64,000 nt of DNA from Planctomycetota bacterium (GTDB taxonomy: Bacteria > Planctomycetota > Phycisphaerae > Phycisphaerales > UBA5793), in assembly GCA_963205185.1 (NCBI GenBank), contig CAUJHZ010000044.1, positions 87,640 to 151,639 of the forward strand, read 5' to 3'. Numbering within the stretch: the first letter of the stretch is position 1; every line of letters begins with the position of its first letter. This document shows positions 51,346 to 60,640 of the stretch, piece after piece. The notes under the pieces were generated by a model that saw only the letters and a list, made by a program, of their open reading frames with translations, ran no database searches and was not told the origin of the DNA. The position numbers and the translations under genes are program-made.

Positions 51346-53132
51346 GGTTGTTCGCTGTCGCTGGGCAACCCCACCGCAAACACGTGATGCCGGGCGCGGA
51401 AGTAGATGATCCCATCGGAGATGGCTGGCGTAGCCATGCAGGTTTCGCCGAGGTCGCTGGCGGCGATCTTCTCCCATTCGCGGCCGGCGCGAACGACCTG
51501 CACGGCGCCCTGTTCGCTGGTGTAGTAGATCTTGCCATCGCCCGCGACGGCCGAGGCGGTGAATCCCGAGCGGCCATCGCCGACCCGTTCGCGAAAGATC
51601 ATTTCGCCGCTGATGGCGTCGAAGCACGAGACGATGCCGGCGTCGGTGCAGAGGTAGACGAGATCGCCGTACGCCAGCGGCGTCTGCATGTACGCGCCGC
51701 GGCGGGCATAGGCCCAAGCCATGTGCTGGTTGGCGGTGCCGTCTGGCGGCATCTTGAGTTCACCTTTCGCGGAGGCGCGGATGGCGTAGATCGGCGCCAT
51801 GCGGCCGTGCGCGTTGGTGATGTAGATCAGATCGTGCGCGACGACGGGCGTGGGCACGGGGATGTCGCCGCCGCCCACGAGCGACCAGAGTTGCTCGCCA
51901 GTGCTGATGTCGTAGCCGGCGATGACCTTCCAGCCGTTGCAGATCACCTGCGTGCGATCGGGCCCGACGTGCACGGTCGGCGTGGACCACGTGGGCACTT
52001 CATCGCGCGGCGTGCGCCAGAGTTCATCGCCGGTGTCAACATTGAGCGCCGCGAGGAATGACTCGCCCTGCACATCGCACTGAACGAGCACTTTATCTTC
52101 GAAGATGACCGGCGAACTCGCGAAACCCCACTGGGCATCGGGCACCATGTAATAACCCGAGTCGAGCGTGCCCAGGTTCTTCGACCAGAGCAGTTCGCCC
52201 TGCGGGTCGTAGCAGTAGAGCCCTTCGCTGCCAAAGAAGGCAACGACGTGCTTGGCATCCGCGGCGGGCGTCGAGGCGGCATGGCTGCCCTTGGGATGGC
52301 GCTTGATGGCGGGCACACCTTCCCACGCGGTGCGCTGCCATTCGATCTGGCCGGTTTTGCGATCGAGGCAGATCACTTTGAACTGAAACGTCGAATCATC
52401 CTGCACCGGCTGGATGTCGCCATACAGGCCGACGCGCAGTTCCTCTTCGCCCTCCTTGACGGCGGTGGTGAGATAGAGGCGATCGCCGACGATGACGGGG
52501 CTGGAGTGCGCGAGGCCGTCGATGGGCGTCTTCCAGAGGATGTTCTCGCCCGTCTCGACGTTGAACGAATCCGGCAGCGGTTTGCTGTCGTCGTAGCCGC
52601 GTGCGAACGCGCCACGGAAGGAGGGCCAGTCGCCGGCAGATTGTTCTTTCTCGGGCCGCTTGATCTGGCCGAACATCTGCCCGCCGTGGTCGCCGGCGCT
52701 CCACGTGCCGGCATATTCGCCGCGGTAGACGAGCACGCGCGCGGTGAACGTGCCCATGCCGGGAATGGCGAAGTCGGTCAGGGTGATGACGGGCGTGTCG
52801 CCGGCCCACTTGACCAGCAGCACGAGGGGAACGGTGACATCCTTCTGCCCGTACTGGATGCGGGCTTCAAAGCTCCACATGTCGCCGTCGATCTTTTTCA
52901 CTTCGCCCAGGGTGTACTTGTCTTTGCTCAGCGGCTGGTCGTCGGGCTGACCGGTGCGCGTGAAGTAGCCGACGAGTTGAGCGCCGGACATGGTTTGCGC
53001 GAATCTCGCTTCCAATTCCGCCTGGCGGGCTGTTTCGGCGCCGGCATCCGGTTCGGACTGGGCCAGCGTTGTCCGGCCGGCGAGGGCAAGAACGAGCGCG
53101 AAGCACGAGATCAGGCGCATGAAAGTGAGCAT
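51321..53132 (-). CDS. Exported PQQ-like beta-propeller protein
   Basis: 603 residues from the ATG at 53132 (GGAG six bases upstream). Signal peptide to ~TTLAQ. An extra N-terminal domain (~residues 25-150) is followed by WPSFRG, the usual opening of planctomycete PQQ-like propellers, and blade repeats such as CLDRKTGQIEWQR, CYDPQGELLWSKNLG, ALNVDTGDELWRTP, GYDISTGEQLWSL, CFDAISGEMIFRE. Enzymatic cofactor residues are not evident; many such proteins are structural or ligand-binding. The last residues SEPRP come from the palindromic repeat. Confidence 0.85.
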   Translation of the reverse strand: MLTFMRLISCFALVLALAGRTTLAQSEPDAGAETARQAELEARFAQTMSGAQLVGYFTRTGQPDDQPLSKDKYTLGEVKKIDGDMWSFEARIQYGQKDVTVPLVLLVKWAGDTPVITLTDFAIPGMGTFTARVLVYRGEYAGTWSAGDHGGQMFGQIKRPEKEQSAGDWPSFRGAFARGYDDSKPLPDSFNVETGENILWKTPIDGLAHSSPVIVGDRLYLTTAVKEGEEELRVGLYGDIQPVQDDSTFQFKVICLDRKTGQIEWQRTAWEGVPAIKRHPKGSHAASTPAADAKHVVAFFGSEGLYCYDPQGELLWSKNLGTLDSGYYMVPDAQWGFASSPVIFEDKVLVQCDVQGESFLAALNVDTGDELWRTPRDEVPTWSTPTVHVGPDRTQVICNGWKVIAGYDISTGEQLWSLVGGGDIPVPTPVVAHDLIYITNAHGRMAPIYAIRASAKGELKMPPDGTANQHMAWAYARRGAYMQTPLAYGDLVYLCTDAGIVSCFDAISGEMIFRERVGDGRSGFTASAVAGDGKIYYTSEQGAVQVVRAGREWEKIAASDLGETCMATPAISDGIIYFRARHHVFAVGLPSDSEQPARSEPRP

Positions 53133-53160
53133 GTGAATCTCCATCCGTTTGATCGGCGGC

Positions 53161-54465
53161 TCAAGGCTGCGCGTCGGTCTCAGCGCTCTGGCTGCCGATG
53201 CAGTAGAGCCGGTCGGCCGTGCGAATGAGCAGCTGATTGTTGTCGATGACGATGTTCGAGCGGCAGGGGTACGAGTCGAGTTCGCTGGTGGCGATGACCT
53301 TGTACGCATCGCCCGCTTCGAGTACGACGCAGAAGCCCTCGGCGTCGATGAGGTAGATCTTGTCATCGCCCGCCGTGGCCGAGGCGCGGATGAACGTGTG
53401 CGTGTCGAGTTCGCTTTCCCAGAGGCGCTCGCCGGTGGCGGGCTGGAGGCAGACCATCTTGCGGCGGCGCTTGCCGTCGCTCACATAGAGCCGGTCCTTG
53501 TAGAGCAGCGGCGTCATCACATCGGGCGTCGGCCGGTCGAGCGTCCACACCTCGGTCACTTCATCGCCCTTGACCAGCAGCGCGTGCAATGCGTTGTTCT
53601 GCGGCTCGGTTACATAGATGAAGCCATCGCTTCCCACCAATGTGTTGGTGATGGCGCGGTAGTTGCGCGCCTGGCGCGGATTGAGCCCCGACCAGCGCCA
53701 CAACTCTTTGCCGGTGGCGGGGTCGTGCGAAGTGAGGCAGTCAGCGCCCAGGATGAGAATCTCGCGGCGATCGCCGTTCACAAACGGCACGGGCGAGGTG
53801 TACGCCTGCTCGGATTCACTGCGCGCCTCGTCTTCGCGGATGTGGCGCCAGATCGTCTCGCCCGTCTTCGGTTCGACGGCGAGCACGTACGACTCGCCGG
53901 TGCGAATGACCTGCACGAACAGCCGGCCGCCCCAGAGCAGCGGGCTCGACGCGTAGCCCCAGTCCATTTTCAACTCGCCGAACTCGGCGGCGAGGTCGCG
54001 GGCCCACAACTCATTGCCGTCGAAGTCGTACCCGGCGAGGCGGCCGTTGCCGAACATGAAGCACGCGACGCCGAGGCCCGAATCGGCCGCGGGCGAGCAC
54101 TCGGCGAACATATTCTCGTAGCCGCGCTGGCGCGACTCGCGGCCGGGGCCGTTGGGCCGCTGCCAGAGCACCTTGCCGCTCTGGCGATCGACGGCGATGG
54201 CCAGGAGCATGGAGTCTTCGGCTGAGAATGCGGTGAGGAAGATGCGATCGCCCGCGACGCTGGGCGTGGCGGCGCCAGGCCCAGGCAGCGGCGTCGCCCA
54301 GACGACGTTTTCCGTGGTGCTCCACGAGGTCGGCAAGTTGGCGGCGTCCGCGGACCCGTTGAAGCAGGGGCCGCGCCACTGCGACCACTGCTCGAGCACC
54401 TGGGCGTGCAGCGGCGAAGTGCAAAGCGCGAGAACAACAGGCAGGAGCGCGGCGATGCGATTCAT
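53161..54465 (-). CDS. Exported PQQ-like beta-propeller protein
   Basis: 434 residues from the ATG at 54465 (TTGGAG upstream). Signal peptide to ~PLHAQ. QWRGPCFNGSADAANLPTSWS opens the propeller; blades include AVDRQSGKVLWQRP, GYDFDGNELWARDL, AVEPKTGETIWRH, SHDPATGKELWRWSG, CLQPATGERLWE. A shorter relative of the next gene, 28 bases downstream and likely co-transcribed; it lacks that gene's extra N-terminal domain. Role unknown. Confidence 0.85.
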   Translation of the reverse strand: MNRIAALLPVVLALCTSPLHAQVLEQWSQWRGPCFNGSADAANLPTSWSTTENVVWATPLPGPGAATPSVAGDRIFLTAFSAEDSMLLAIAVDRQSGKVLWQRPNGPGRESRQRGYENMFAECSPAADSGLGVACFMFGNGRLAGYDFDGNELWARDLAAEFGELKMDWGYASSPLLWGGRLFVQVIRTGESYVLAVEPKTGETIWRHIREDEARSESEQAYTSPVPFVNGDRREILILGADCLTSHDPATGKELWRWSGLNPRQARNYRAITNTLVGSDGFIYVTEPQNNALHALLVKGDEVTEVWTLDRPTPDVMTPLLYKDRLYVSDGKRRRKMVCLQPATGERLWESELDTHTFIRASATAGDDKIYLIDAEGFCVVLEAGDAYKVIATSELDSYPCRSNIVIDNNQLLIRTADRLYCIGSQSAETDAQP

Positions 54466-54555
54466 GTCTTGCTCCAAGGGTGTGCCGGCCGGGAACGATA
54501 GCACTCGTTCGTGTTTACCGGTTGTCCGATCACCGGTTCTGCGAGGCTCGAGCGA

Positions 54556-57500
54556 CTACTCGCGGCGGAGTGAGTCCATGAGCCGGCCGCACGTGGCCCA
54601 GTGAGTTGCCAGCACTACTGAAAGGGCGCCTGAGGCGGCGATGAGCACGACGATGGCCAGGGTGATGCCGATCGACGCCGACGAAGCGGATTGGGCCATC
54701 GCCGGCCACACCGCGGGCACGGCTGCAATCACCCCGACGCCCAGGCCCAGCGCCAGCAGCGCTGCGTGTTCGATGAGCAGCAGGCGACGCACATCGCGCG
54801 GCACGAAGCCGACGGCGGCCAGCAGCGCCAGTTCGCCGCGACGCTCGCTCACGTTTCGCACGAGCACCATGCCCAGCCCGGCGGTTCCGACAAGCACGCC
54901 CAGCCCGCCAAGCACTTGGAACACCGCCATGTAGGTGTTCTGCACGGCGCTGAACTCCGCCAGGCGCTGCGCCGTCGGCGTAACCTGAAGCCCGATGTCG
55001 GCGAAGGCCCGCATGAGCGCCTCGCTGACCGCGTCGGCCTTGTCCGCCGGGCAGTCGATGAGCAGCATGCGGTGACCGGCCTCAGAAGGGAATGCGCGTT
55101 CGAAGTCGGCTTCACTGATGACCAGGTTGCCTTGCAGGATCGAGTTGGCCAGCGAGGCGACGAGTTGCAGTTTGACCGTCTCACCCTGCGCGTTCTGGTA
55201 GGCGATCACATCGCCCAGCGAACGGTGCATGGCCCACATCATCGAAGCCTGATCGACGATTGCGGGGATGACACCCGGCTCGCTGACGCGCGCTGCGAGC
55301 AGAGACCACGGGCTTGGGTTCGGCGTATCGTGCAGCGTGGAAGCGAAGGCGAACGCATCGCGCTGCGCGAGAAGGTCGGGATTGACGCCGAGCACGCGCG
55401 GCTGCTGGGCGCGGTTGAGATTCAGGCAACTCGCCTCATCGCCGGCGCGGATGCGCAGCGGCACGAATGAGACATCGCCGAAGAGTTCGGCATCGAGGTT
55501 TGCCGCCTGCCGCGCTTCGGGCGTGTTCAGGTCCGCGAGCAGGGGGATGGAGGACTGACCCATGAGAGCGAAGCCGCCCGTGCCCGAGTGCCGCGACGTG
55601 GGATCGGGCATGGGCAGGCGGTTCAGGCCGACGGCGACGACGAGAAAGCAGCCGCACGCGAGAAGCGCGATGGCCGCGGTGGAGCGCCCCGGCCGCCGGG
55701 CGGCGCTGCGCAGCGCGAGCAGGCGGGTATTGAGGCGGGCGTCATCAGTTTGCGTGACGAGATGGGTCAGAATCCATCGGGATGCGAGAATGCCGGCGAT
55801 GAGCAGCAGCGTGCCGGAAGTGAAGAACGCGGCGATGGCGGCGCCCTGATCGCCAACCACTCCCCACCCAATGCAGCCGAGCCCTGCAATAAGACACGTC
55901 ATCGCTGCAGTGGGAAGGAGCCAGCGGCTGCGTGTCGCCATGGATGCAGCGCGCTCGGCCGCATCACCCGAAAGCAGCTGCACCGCATGCTGCTTGAGAA
56001 GTCGCCGGGCAGCGAGATGCATGGCGATCATCGCGGCGACGAACGAGATGACCGCGCCCATTGCGAGAGTCGTCCACGTGATGTGAAGTTCCAGTGTCGC
56101 GGAAGCCACAGCGCCGCTCCAGATTCCTTCCAGAGCCGCGAGCAGAGCGCGGCTGTAGGCGATGGCCAGCAGCGCACCGACAACGGAGCCGGTTGCGGCG
56201 ACGAGAACCGCCTCGCGCAGCAGCCAGCTGCGCACCATCCAGTCGCTCCATCCGACGGCGAGCAGCGTTCCCATCTGCCGGCGGCGCTGATCGACCGTGA
56301 ACGCAAAGAGCATTGCGGTGAGCAGCAGGGCCGAGGCGATCAGAAACAGACTCAGGCCGATGAAGAGCCCGCCGAAGTCGGTCGTGGGATTGGCCGCGGC
56401 GAGCGCGGCTTCGCGGATGGGATCGAACGTGAGGCCGAAATCCGCAGGACTCAACTGAGCGAGCAGCGCGGCCGCTTCGAGACCATCGGGCCCGGTCGCG
56501 GGAGTGCGGATCGCGGTGAGGCTGCCAAAGCGATTGCTCCACAGTGCGCGGGCCGCGGCAAGGCTGATGAACGCCTTGGGCGCGGAGCGATGCTCATCCC
56601 AGTACTGTTCGTCCTTGTCGCGGATGCGGTCCAGGTCGATCGGCACGCCGGGGTTCCAGTCGCGGCAGTCGGCGCTGTCGGTCAGGCCGGGGATGTCGGG
56701 CATGAGATCCGGGTCGGCCGCGGGGCCGGCTGGTTCGATGATGGCGCGCACCTTGAAACCTGCTGAGGCTTCGCGCAGAGTTCGCCCTGCGGTCAGTTCG
56801 AAATATCGCACCTCAAGTCGGTCGCCGACCGACGCAGCCAGATCATCCGCGAGCCACTGCGTGATGACGATCTCGTCGGCGGCGAGATCCGCGGGGATGA
56901 TGGGCTGCCAGGCCTCGGGCAGCGTGCCGCCTTCATTAAGCGGGCCGATCCCGGTGATCGTCGAGTAAGGTGTGGAGCGATCGTGGCGGCGGACTTCGTT
57001 CACAAAATACGTGAGCAGGCCGGTTGCCTGCGGTTCGAGGCGGGCGGCGGCGTGAACCACTTCTCCGTCGAGGAACACGCGGCTGGTGCGCCACTCGATG
57101 GAGCCGTCGGTTGGACTGGGACGCGGCGCGAGCGAGAGATCATCGATGCTCCAGTTGCCGGCCACGGCGGCGGCGAGTTGCTCGGCGGCGGGTTGCGGTT
57201 CGCCGCTGCGCTGCAACAGAAGATTCGCGCGCCCGCTTTGGCCCGCCTGTTCACCAAGCCAGGCCAGCGGTACGAATGCGTTGAGCGGCGGCGCCTGGTT
57301 GGCTGCGAGGCTGAAGCGGCCGAACTGATGGTCATTCACCACGCCCGCCACGTCGACGCGAAGCGCCAGCACGGCGTCGTCGGTCGTGGCAAAGGTCAGA
57401 TCGCGCGAGAGGGCGCTGGGTTTGTTCACGCGGAGGATGATGGCGTCGCCGGCGTCCGCGCTCAGTTGCGCCGCCAAAGGCACGTTGAGCCAGACCTGGC

Positions 57501-57891
57501 CCGGCTGGAGATCGATGGCCGCCGGGCTGGGCGCCATGTCAAAGAACCGCTCATCGACTCCCAGCACCGCGACGTCGAGCGCCCGCCGGCTGCGATCGGC
57601 CGTTGCGGCGACGCCCTGCAGCTGAAGCACGGGCGCGATCGAAGTCTGGGGCAGCGCAGCGGAGATGGCGTCGGCCAGATCGGCGCGGATGAGCCGATCG
57701 CCTGTGATCATCGCCCGATCCACCGACCCGATGCGAAGGTGCGCCTGCTGGCGCAGCGTGAAGCGCACCGAGTCGCCGATGATGAGCGAGCCGACGAGCG
57801 CCATCGCGGCCAATGCGGCTCCAAGCAGCGCTGCCAGCAGCGACCGGCGGTCGTAGACGATGCTGCGCCACACCAGTCGCCAGCGGGTCAT
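54556..57891 (-). CDS. ABC transporter permease, double FtsX type
   Basis: 1111 residues from the ATG at 57891, overlapping the ATPase stop (ATGA). N-terminal helix (SLLAALLGAALAAMALVGSLIIGDS), a ~480-residue periplasmic part, a first FtsX module of three helices (~from SLFLIASALLLTAMLFAF), two or three more helices, a second periplasmic part with Cys-containing CLNLNRAQQPR, and a last FtsX module (TYMAVFQVLGGLGVLVGTAGLGMVL to the end). One ten-helix chain, so it can pair with itself or act as a full exporter of the MacB/LolCE class. Substrate unknown. Confidence 0.85.
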   Translation of the reverse strand: MTRWRLVWRSIVYDRRSLLAALLGAALAAMALVGSLIIGDSVRFTLRQQAHLRIGSVDRAMITGDRLIRADLADAISAALPQTSIAPVLQLQGVAATADRSRRALDVAVLGVDERFFDMAPSPAAIDLQPGQVWLNVPLAAQLSADAGDAIILRVNKPSALSRDLTFATTDDAVLALRVDVAGVVNDHQFGRFSLAANQAPPLNAFVPLAWLGEQAGQSGRANLLLQRSGEPQPAAEQLAAAVAGNWSIDDLSLAPRPSPTDGSIEWRTSRVFLDGEVVHAAARLEPQATGLLTYFVNEVRRHDRSTPYSTITGIGPLNEGGTLPEAWQPIIPADLAADEIVITQWLADDLAASVGDRLEVRYFELTAGRTLREASAGFKVRAIIEPAGPAADPDLMPDIPGLTDSADCRDWNPGVPIDLDRIRDKDEQYWDEHRSAPKAFISLAAARALWSNRFGSLTAIRTPATGPDGLEAAALLAQLSPADFGLTFDPIREAALAAANPTTDFGGLFIGLSLFLIASALLLTAMLFAFTVDQRRRQMGTLLAVGWSDWMVRSWLLREAVLVAATGSVVGALLAIAYSRALLAALEGIWSGAVASATLELHITWTTLAMGAVISFVAAMIAMHLAARRLLKQHAVQLLSGDAAERAASMATRSRWLLPTAAMTCLIAGLGCIGWGVVGDQGAAIAAFFTSGTLLLIAGILASRWILTHLVTQTDDARLNTRLLALRSAARRPGRSTAAIALLACGCFLVVAVGLNRLPMPDPTSRHSGTGGFALMGQSSIPLLADLNTPEARQAANLDAELFGDVSFVPLRIRAGDEASCLNLNRAQQPRVLGVNPDLLAQRDAFAFASTLHDTPNPSPWSLLAARVSEPGVIPAIVDQASMMWAMHRSLGDVIAYQNAQGETVKLQLVASLANSILQGNLVISEADFERAFPSEAGHRMLLIDCPADKADAVSEALMRAFADIGLQVTPTAQRLAEFSAVQNTYMAVFQVLGGLGVLVGTAGLGMVLVRNVSERRGELALLAAVGFVPRDVRRLLLIEHAALLALGLGVGVIAAVPAVWPAMAQSASSASIGITLAIVVLIAASGALSVVLATHWATCGRLMDSLRRE

Positions 57892-58601
57892 GGCGCCGTC
57901 GCCCCGCGGTCCGCCAGGGCGCCCGAATGCAGTTCGAGCAGCCGATCGAGTTGTTCGGCGAGTGGGCGGGCGTGGGTCACCGCGACGAACGCGACCTGCC
58001 GCTGGCGACACATTCGAACCAGCATGGACCAGACGTCCTGCGCCGTGTCGCCATCGAGCGAACCCGTAGGTTCATCGGCAAGAACGACATCCGGTTCATT
58101 GATGAGCGCCCGCACGACGGCAATGCGCTGACACTCGCCGCCGGACAACTGGCCGGGCAGATGGTGCAGCCTCTCGCCGAGGCCGACGTCCGCGAGTAAC
58201 TGCTGCGCCCGCTGGTTGGCAGCGGAGTCCCGCGCCGCGTTGCCTCGGGCCAGCGTCGGGATGAGAACATTCTCGATTGCCGTGCACTGGGGAAGGAGAT
58301 GGTGCATCTGAAAGATGAAACCGAGCCGGTCGCGCCGGAATGCGGCGCTGTCGCGCGGCGAGAAATCGTCGATGCGCTGCCCGCCGCACCAGATCTCGCC
58401 GGAGGTGGGGGCGTCCAGGGCGCCGAGAATGTTGAGCAGTGTGCTCTTGCCGCAGCCGGAAGGGCCGACGACCGCGAGAGACTGCCCGCGATCGACCTGC
58501 AGCGAGACGTCGGCCAGCACGGTCAGCGGCTGGGCGCCTGCCGGCCCGGGGTATTGCTTGGTCACATGGATCGCCCGCAACAGCGGCTGGCTCTCATTCA
58601 C
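57888..58601 (-). CDS. ABC transporter ATP-binding protein, LolD/MacB type
   Basis: 237 residues. Walker A GPSGCGKST (46-54), Q-loop FIFQMHHLLPQCTAIENV, signature LSGGECQRIAVVRAL, Walker B VVLADEPTGSLDGD, switch His in VAVTHARPLAEQ. All catalytic residues are intact. Forms a mechanotransmission or export complex with the permease encoded next (four-base overlap). It begins 57 bases after the flavoprotein gene of the aromatic cluster, on the same strand, so it may export that product; this is inference. Confidence 0.9.
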   Translation of the reverse strand: MNESQPLLRAIHVTKQYPGPAGAQPLTVLADVSLQVDRGQSLAVVGPSGCGKSTLLNILGALDAPTSGEIWCGGQRIDDFSPRDSAAFRRDRLGFIFQMHHLLPQCTAIENVLIPTLARGNAARDSAANQRAQQLLADVGLGERLHHLPGQLSGGECQRIAVVRALINEPDVVLADEPTGSLDGDTAQDVWSMLVRMCRQRQVAFVAVTHARPLAEQLDRLLELHSGALADRGATAP

Positions 58602-58658
58602 AGTTCACGCTCACAGCACGAGCACGGGAAATTGCGGACGCCGGGCAAGCGTATCACC

Positions 58659-59951
58659 TCATGCCCGGCCCGCTCCACTGGCCTGCGCCGTCAGCGGTCG
58701 GCCGTGCGGCAGCGGCGCCGGGATGTCGGCGAATTCTGAGGCGGCGTCGAACAGCGGATTGAGGTCCTTTTCGACATTGCCGATGAGGCAATCCGTCAGA
58801 TCGCTGCGGAACTCTGGATGCGCCTTGAGGAATGCGCCGAAACTGAAGTCGGTGTCGTAGAAGGCGTAGACGAGCCGGCGCATGGCCTCGATGGCGCTGC
58901 GGAACTTTTCGCCGTACGCCGCGAAGCGGGCCGCGGAGACATCGCCCGCCGCGAGCGATTCGTGCACGGCATCGCCCGCGAGCACGCCGGTGTAAAGCGC
59001 GAGGAAGACGCCCGAAGAGAAGACCGGGTCGAGGAAGCCGAACGCATCGCCGGCCAGCAGCAGGCCGTCGGCAGCGCAGTACTTCGACCGATACGAGTAA
59101 TCGCCGGTGACGCGGTATTCGCCGACTTGGGTGGCGCCGGCCAGATGCTCGGCGATCCACGGCTGGATCTGTGCTTCGCGCTCGAACATCGCCTTGGGGT
59201 CGAGTGCCGGCTCGCGGTAGAGGTAGTCGCGCTCGCACACGATGCCGACGCTGACCTTGTCATCCGGCAGCGGAATATACCAGAACCAGCCCTTGTCGGG
59301 GAGGTACGCGACGGTTGTGGCGCCTTCGTCGATGCCTGCGTCGCGCTTGGCGCCCTTGTAATAGGTCCAGAGGGCGATCTTGCGCAGCTGGGGATCATCC
59401 ACGCGCCAGCCGCGCTCTCTGATGGCCAGGCAGTCGCGGCCGCTGGCGTCGATGGTCATGGGCGCGCGAAACTCGATGGTTTGCCCTCGTTCATCGACCG
59501 CCGCAACGCCGACGGTGCTCTCGCCGTCGCGTAGAAGTTGTCGTGCGCTGAACCCGAAGCGAATCTCGGCGCCTCTGGCCTTTGCGTTTTCCACGAGCAG
59601 CTGGTCGAAGGCGCTGCGCACGACTTGCCAGGTTCGCGCGCAATCGTGTTTGGTGTGGGAGGCGAAGTAGAAGGGAGTGGTCTGCTTGCCATCAAGGCCG
59701 ACGAACTGAACACTGTGCTTCTGGATCGTGCATGCCGCCGCGTCGATGCGCTCGATCATGCCGAGCCGATGGAGCGGGAACCAGCAGTAGGGGATGAGCG
59801 ACTCGCCGATCCGATAGCGCGGGAAGGGCTGTCGCTCGAGCATGATCACGCGTCGGCCATGCCCCGCGAGGATAGCCGCGGCCGAGGAGCCCGCGGGCCC
59901 CGCGCCGATGATGACGGCATCGCACTCCACTACCTGCGTCTGTGCGCTCAT
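58659..59951 (-). CDS. FAD-dependent oxidoreductase with halogenase-like WxWxIP motif
   Basis: 430 residues. FAD site GAGPAG (16-21), ERQPFPRYRIGESLIP, the second flavin motif LLLAGDAFGFLDPVFSSGVFLAL. WFWYIP (residues 222-227, bases 59271-59288) matches the WxWxIP signature of flavin-dependent halogenases and separates it from most monooxygenases. Such proteins also occur in aryl-polyene and flexirubin-type clusters, sometimes as oxidases without halogenation. The catalytic Lys of tryptophan halogenases cannot be placed with certainty by eye. Overlaps the upstream gene by four bases. Confidence 0.8.
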   Translation of the reverse strand: MSAQTQVVECDAVIIGAGPAGSSAAAILAGHGRRVIMLERQPFPRYRIGESLIPYCWFPLHRLGMIERIDAAACTIQKHSVQFVGLDGKQTTPFYFASHTKHDCARTWQVVRSAFDQLLVENAKARGAEIRFGFSARQLLRDGESTVGVAAVDERGQTIEFRAPMTIDASGRDCLAIRERGWRVDDPQLRKIALWTYYKGAKRDAGIDEGATTVAYLPDKGWFWYIPLPDDKVSVGIVCERDYLYREPALDPKAMFEREAQIQPWIAEHLAGATQVGEYRVTGDYSYRSKYCAADGLLLAGDAFGFLDPVFSSGVFLALYTGVLAGDAVHESLAAGDVSAARFAAYGEKFRSAIEAMRRLVYAFYDTDFSFGAFLKAHPEFRSDLTDCLIGNVEKDLNPLFDAASEFADIPAPLPHGRPLTAQASGAGRA

Positions 59952-60517
59952 TCCTGGTGAGCCTCACTGAGTGGAGGCAGAATTTCGACGACTTCCGCCA
60001 GCGTCTGATCGCTCTGATCGTGGATCAACGTGTGGCGGCCATAGAGCATGGTTGGTCCGACAAGTTGAAACGCAACTCGCGTGGCCGGGTCGCTGAGAAA
60101 CCGGAAGAACGCGGACGGGCGGCAGGAGTGATCCACGCCGCAGTCGTGCAGGATGCCGCCCAACGGCTGGCGGCAGTCCACGATGCGGTGCACGGCGTCG
60201 CGCTCGAAGCGGCCCAGGTTGATGCGGATCGCTCCGTACTCCACGGGGCGCTGGCTCGATGCGCCGACGAGCACGACTTGCCGCCGCAGCCACTGGCCAT
60301 CGCGCCGAACTTCGAGCAGTCGCAGCGCGACCGGCTCGCCGAAGTGGTCCTGGAGCGTGCTGGTCATGTCGCGGTCGTGCACGAGCAGATCGCGATAGGG
60401 CGGCGGGAGCTCGCCGGCGTTCATTGCTTCAACCTGGGGCAGGGCGTCGCCGCGGTCCGCGTAGAACTCTTCGAGCGGAAACATGAGATCGGCGATGCGG
60501 TGCACAAGTGGCGTCAT
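59948..60517 (-). CDS. Chorismate-lyase-like protein
   Basis: 189 residues. LLVHDRDMTSTLQDHFGEPVALRLLE, QVVLVGASSQRPVEYGAIRINLGRF and RQPLGGIL are the sequence blocks of the UbiC/chorismate-lyase fold, which splits chorismate into pyruvate and 4-hydroxybenzoate. Located between an acyl/aryl-CoA ligase gene and a flavoprotein gene it would supply the hydroxybenzoate starter. No ubiquinone genes are near. Catalytic Glu at the end of the fold was not located with confidence. Confidence 0.75.
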   Translation of the reverse strand: MTPLVHRIADLMFPLEEFYADRGDALPQVEAMNAGELPPPYRDLLVHDRDMTSTLQDHFGEPVALRLLEVRRDGQWLRRQVVLVGASSQRPVEYGAIRINLGRFERDAVHRIVDCRQPLGGILHDCGVDHSCRPSAFFRFLSDPATRVAFQLVGPTMLYGRHTLIHDQSDQTLAEVVEILPPLSEAHQE

Positions 60518-60640
60518 GAGCGCGGCGTCCTCTGCGGCCCCGCAAAAGGCGGTGGATGGTAGGAGACCGGGCGCGGTGCTGCTGCCGGCGATCCGGTCGA
60601 ACCGGTTCTATCGGCGGGCGGCCGCGCGGTTGCGATAGCG

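Noticed and set aside
52248-54225. Long plus-strand frames (52248-53228, 53149-54225) opposite the beta-propellers
   Set aside because: The minus strand encodes clear propeller blades; the plus frames have no family features and one overlaps a signal peptide and start region.
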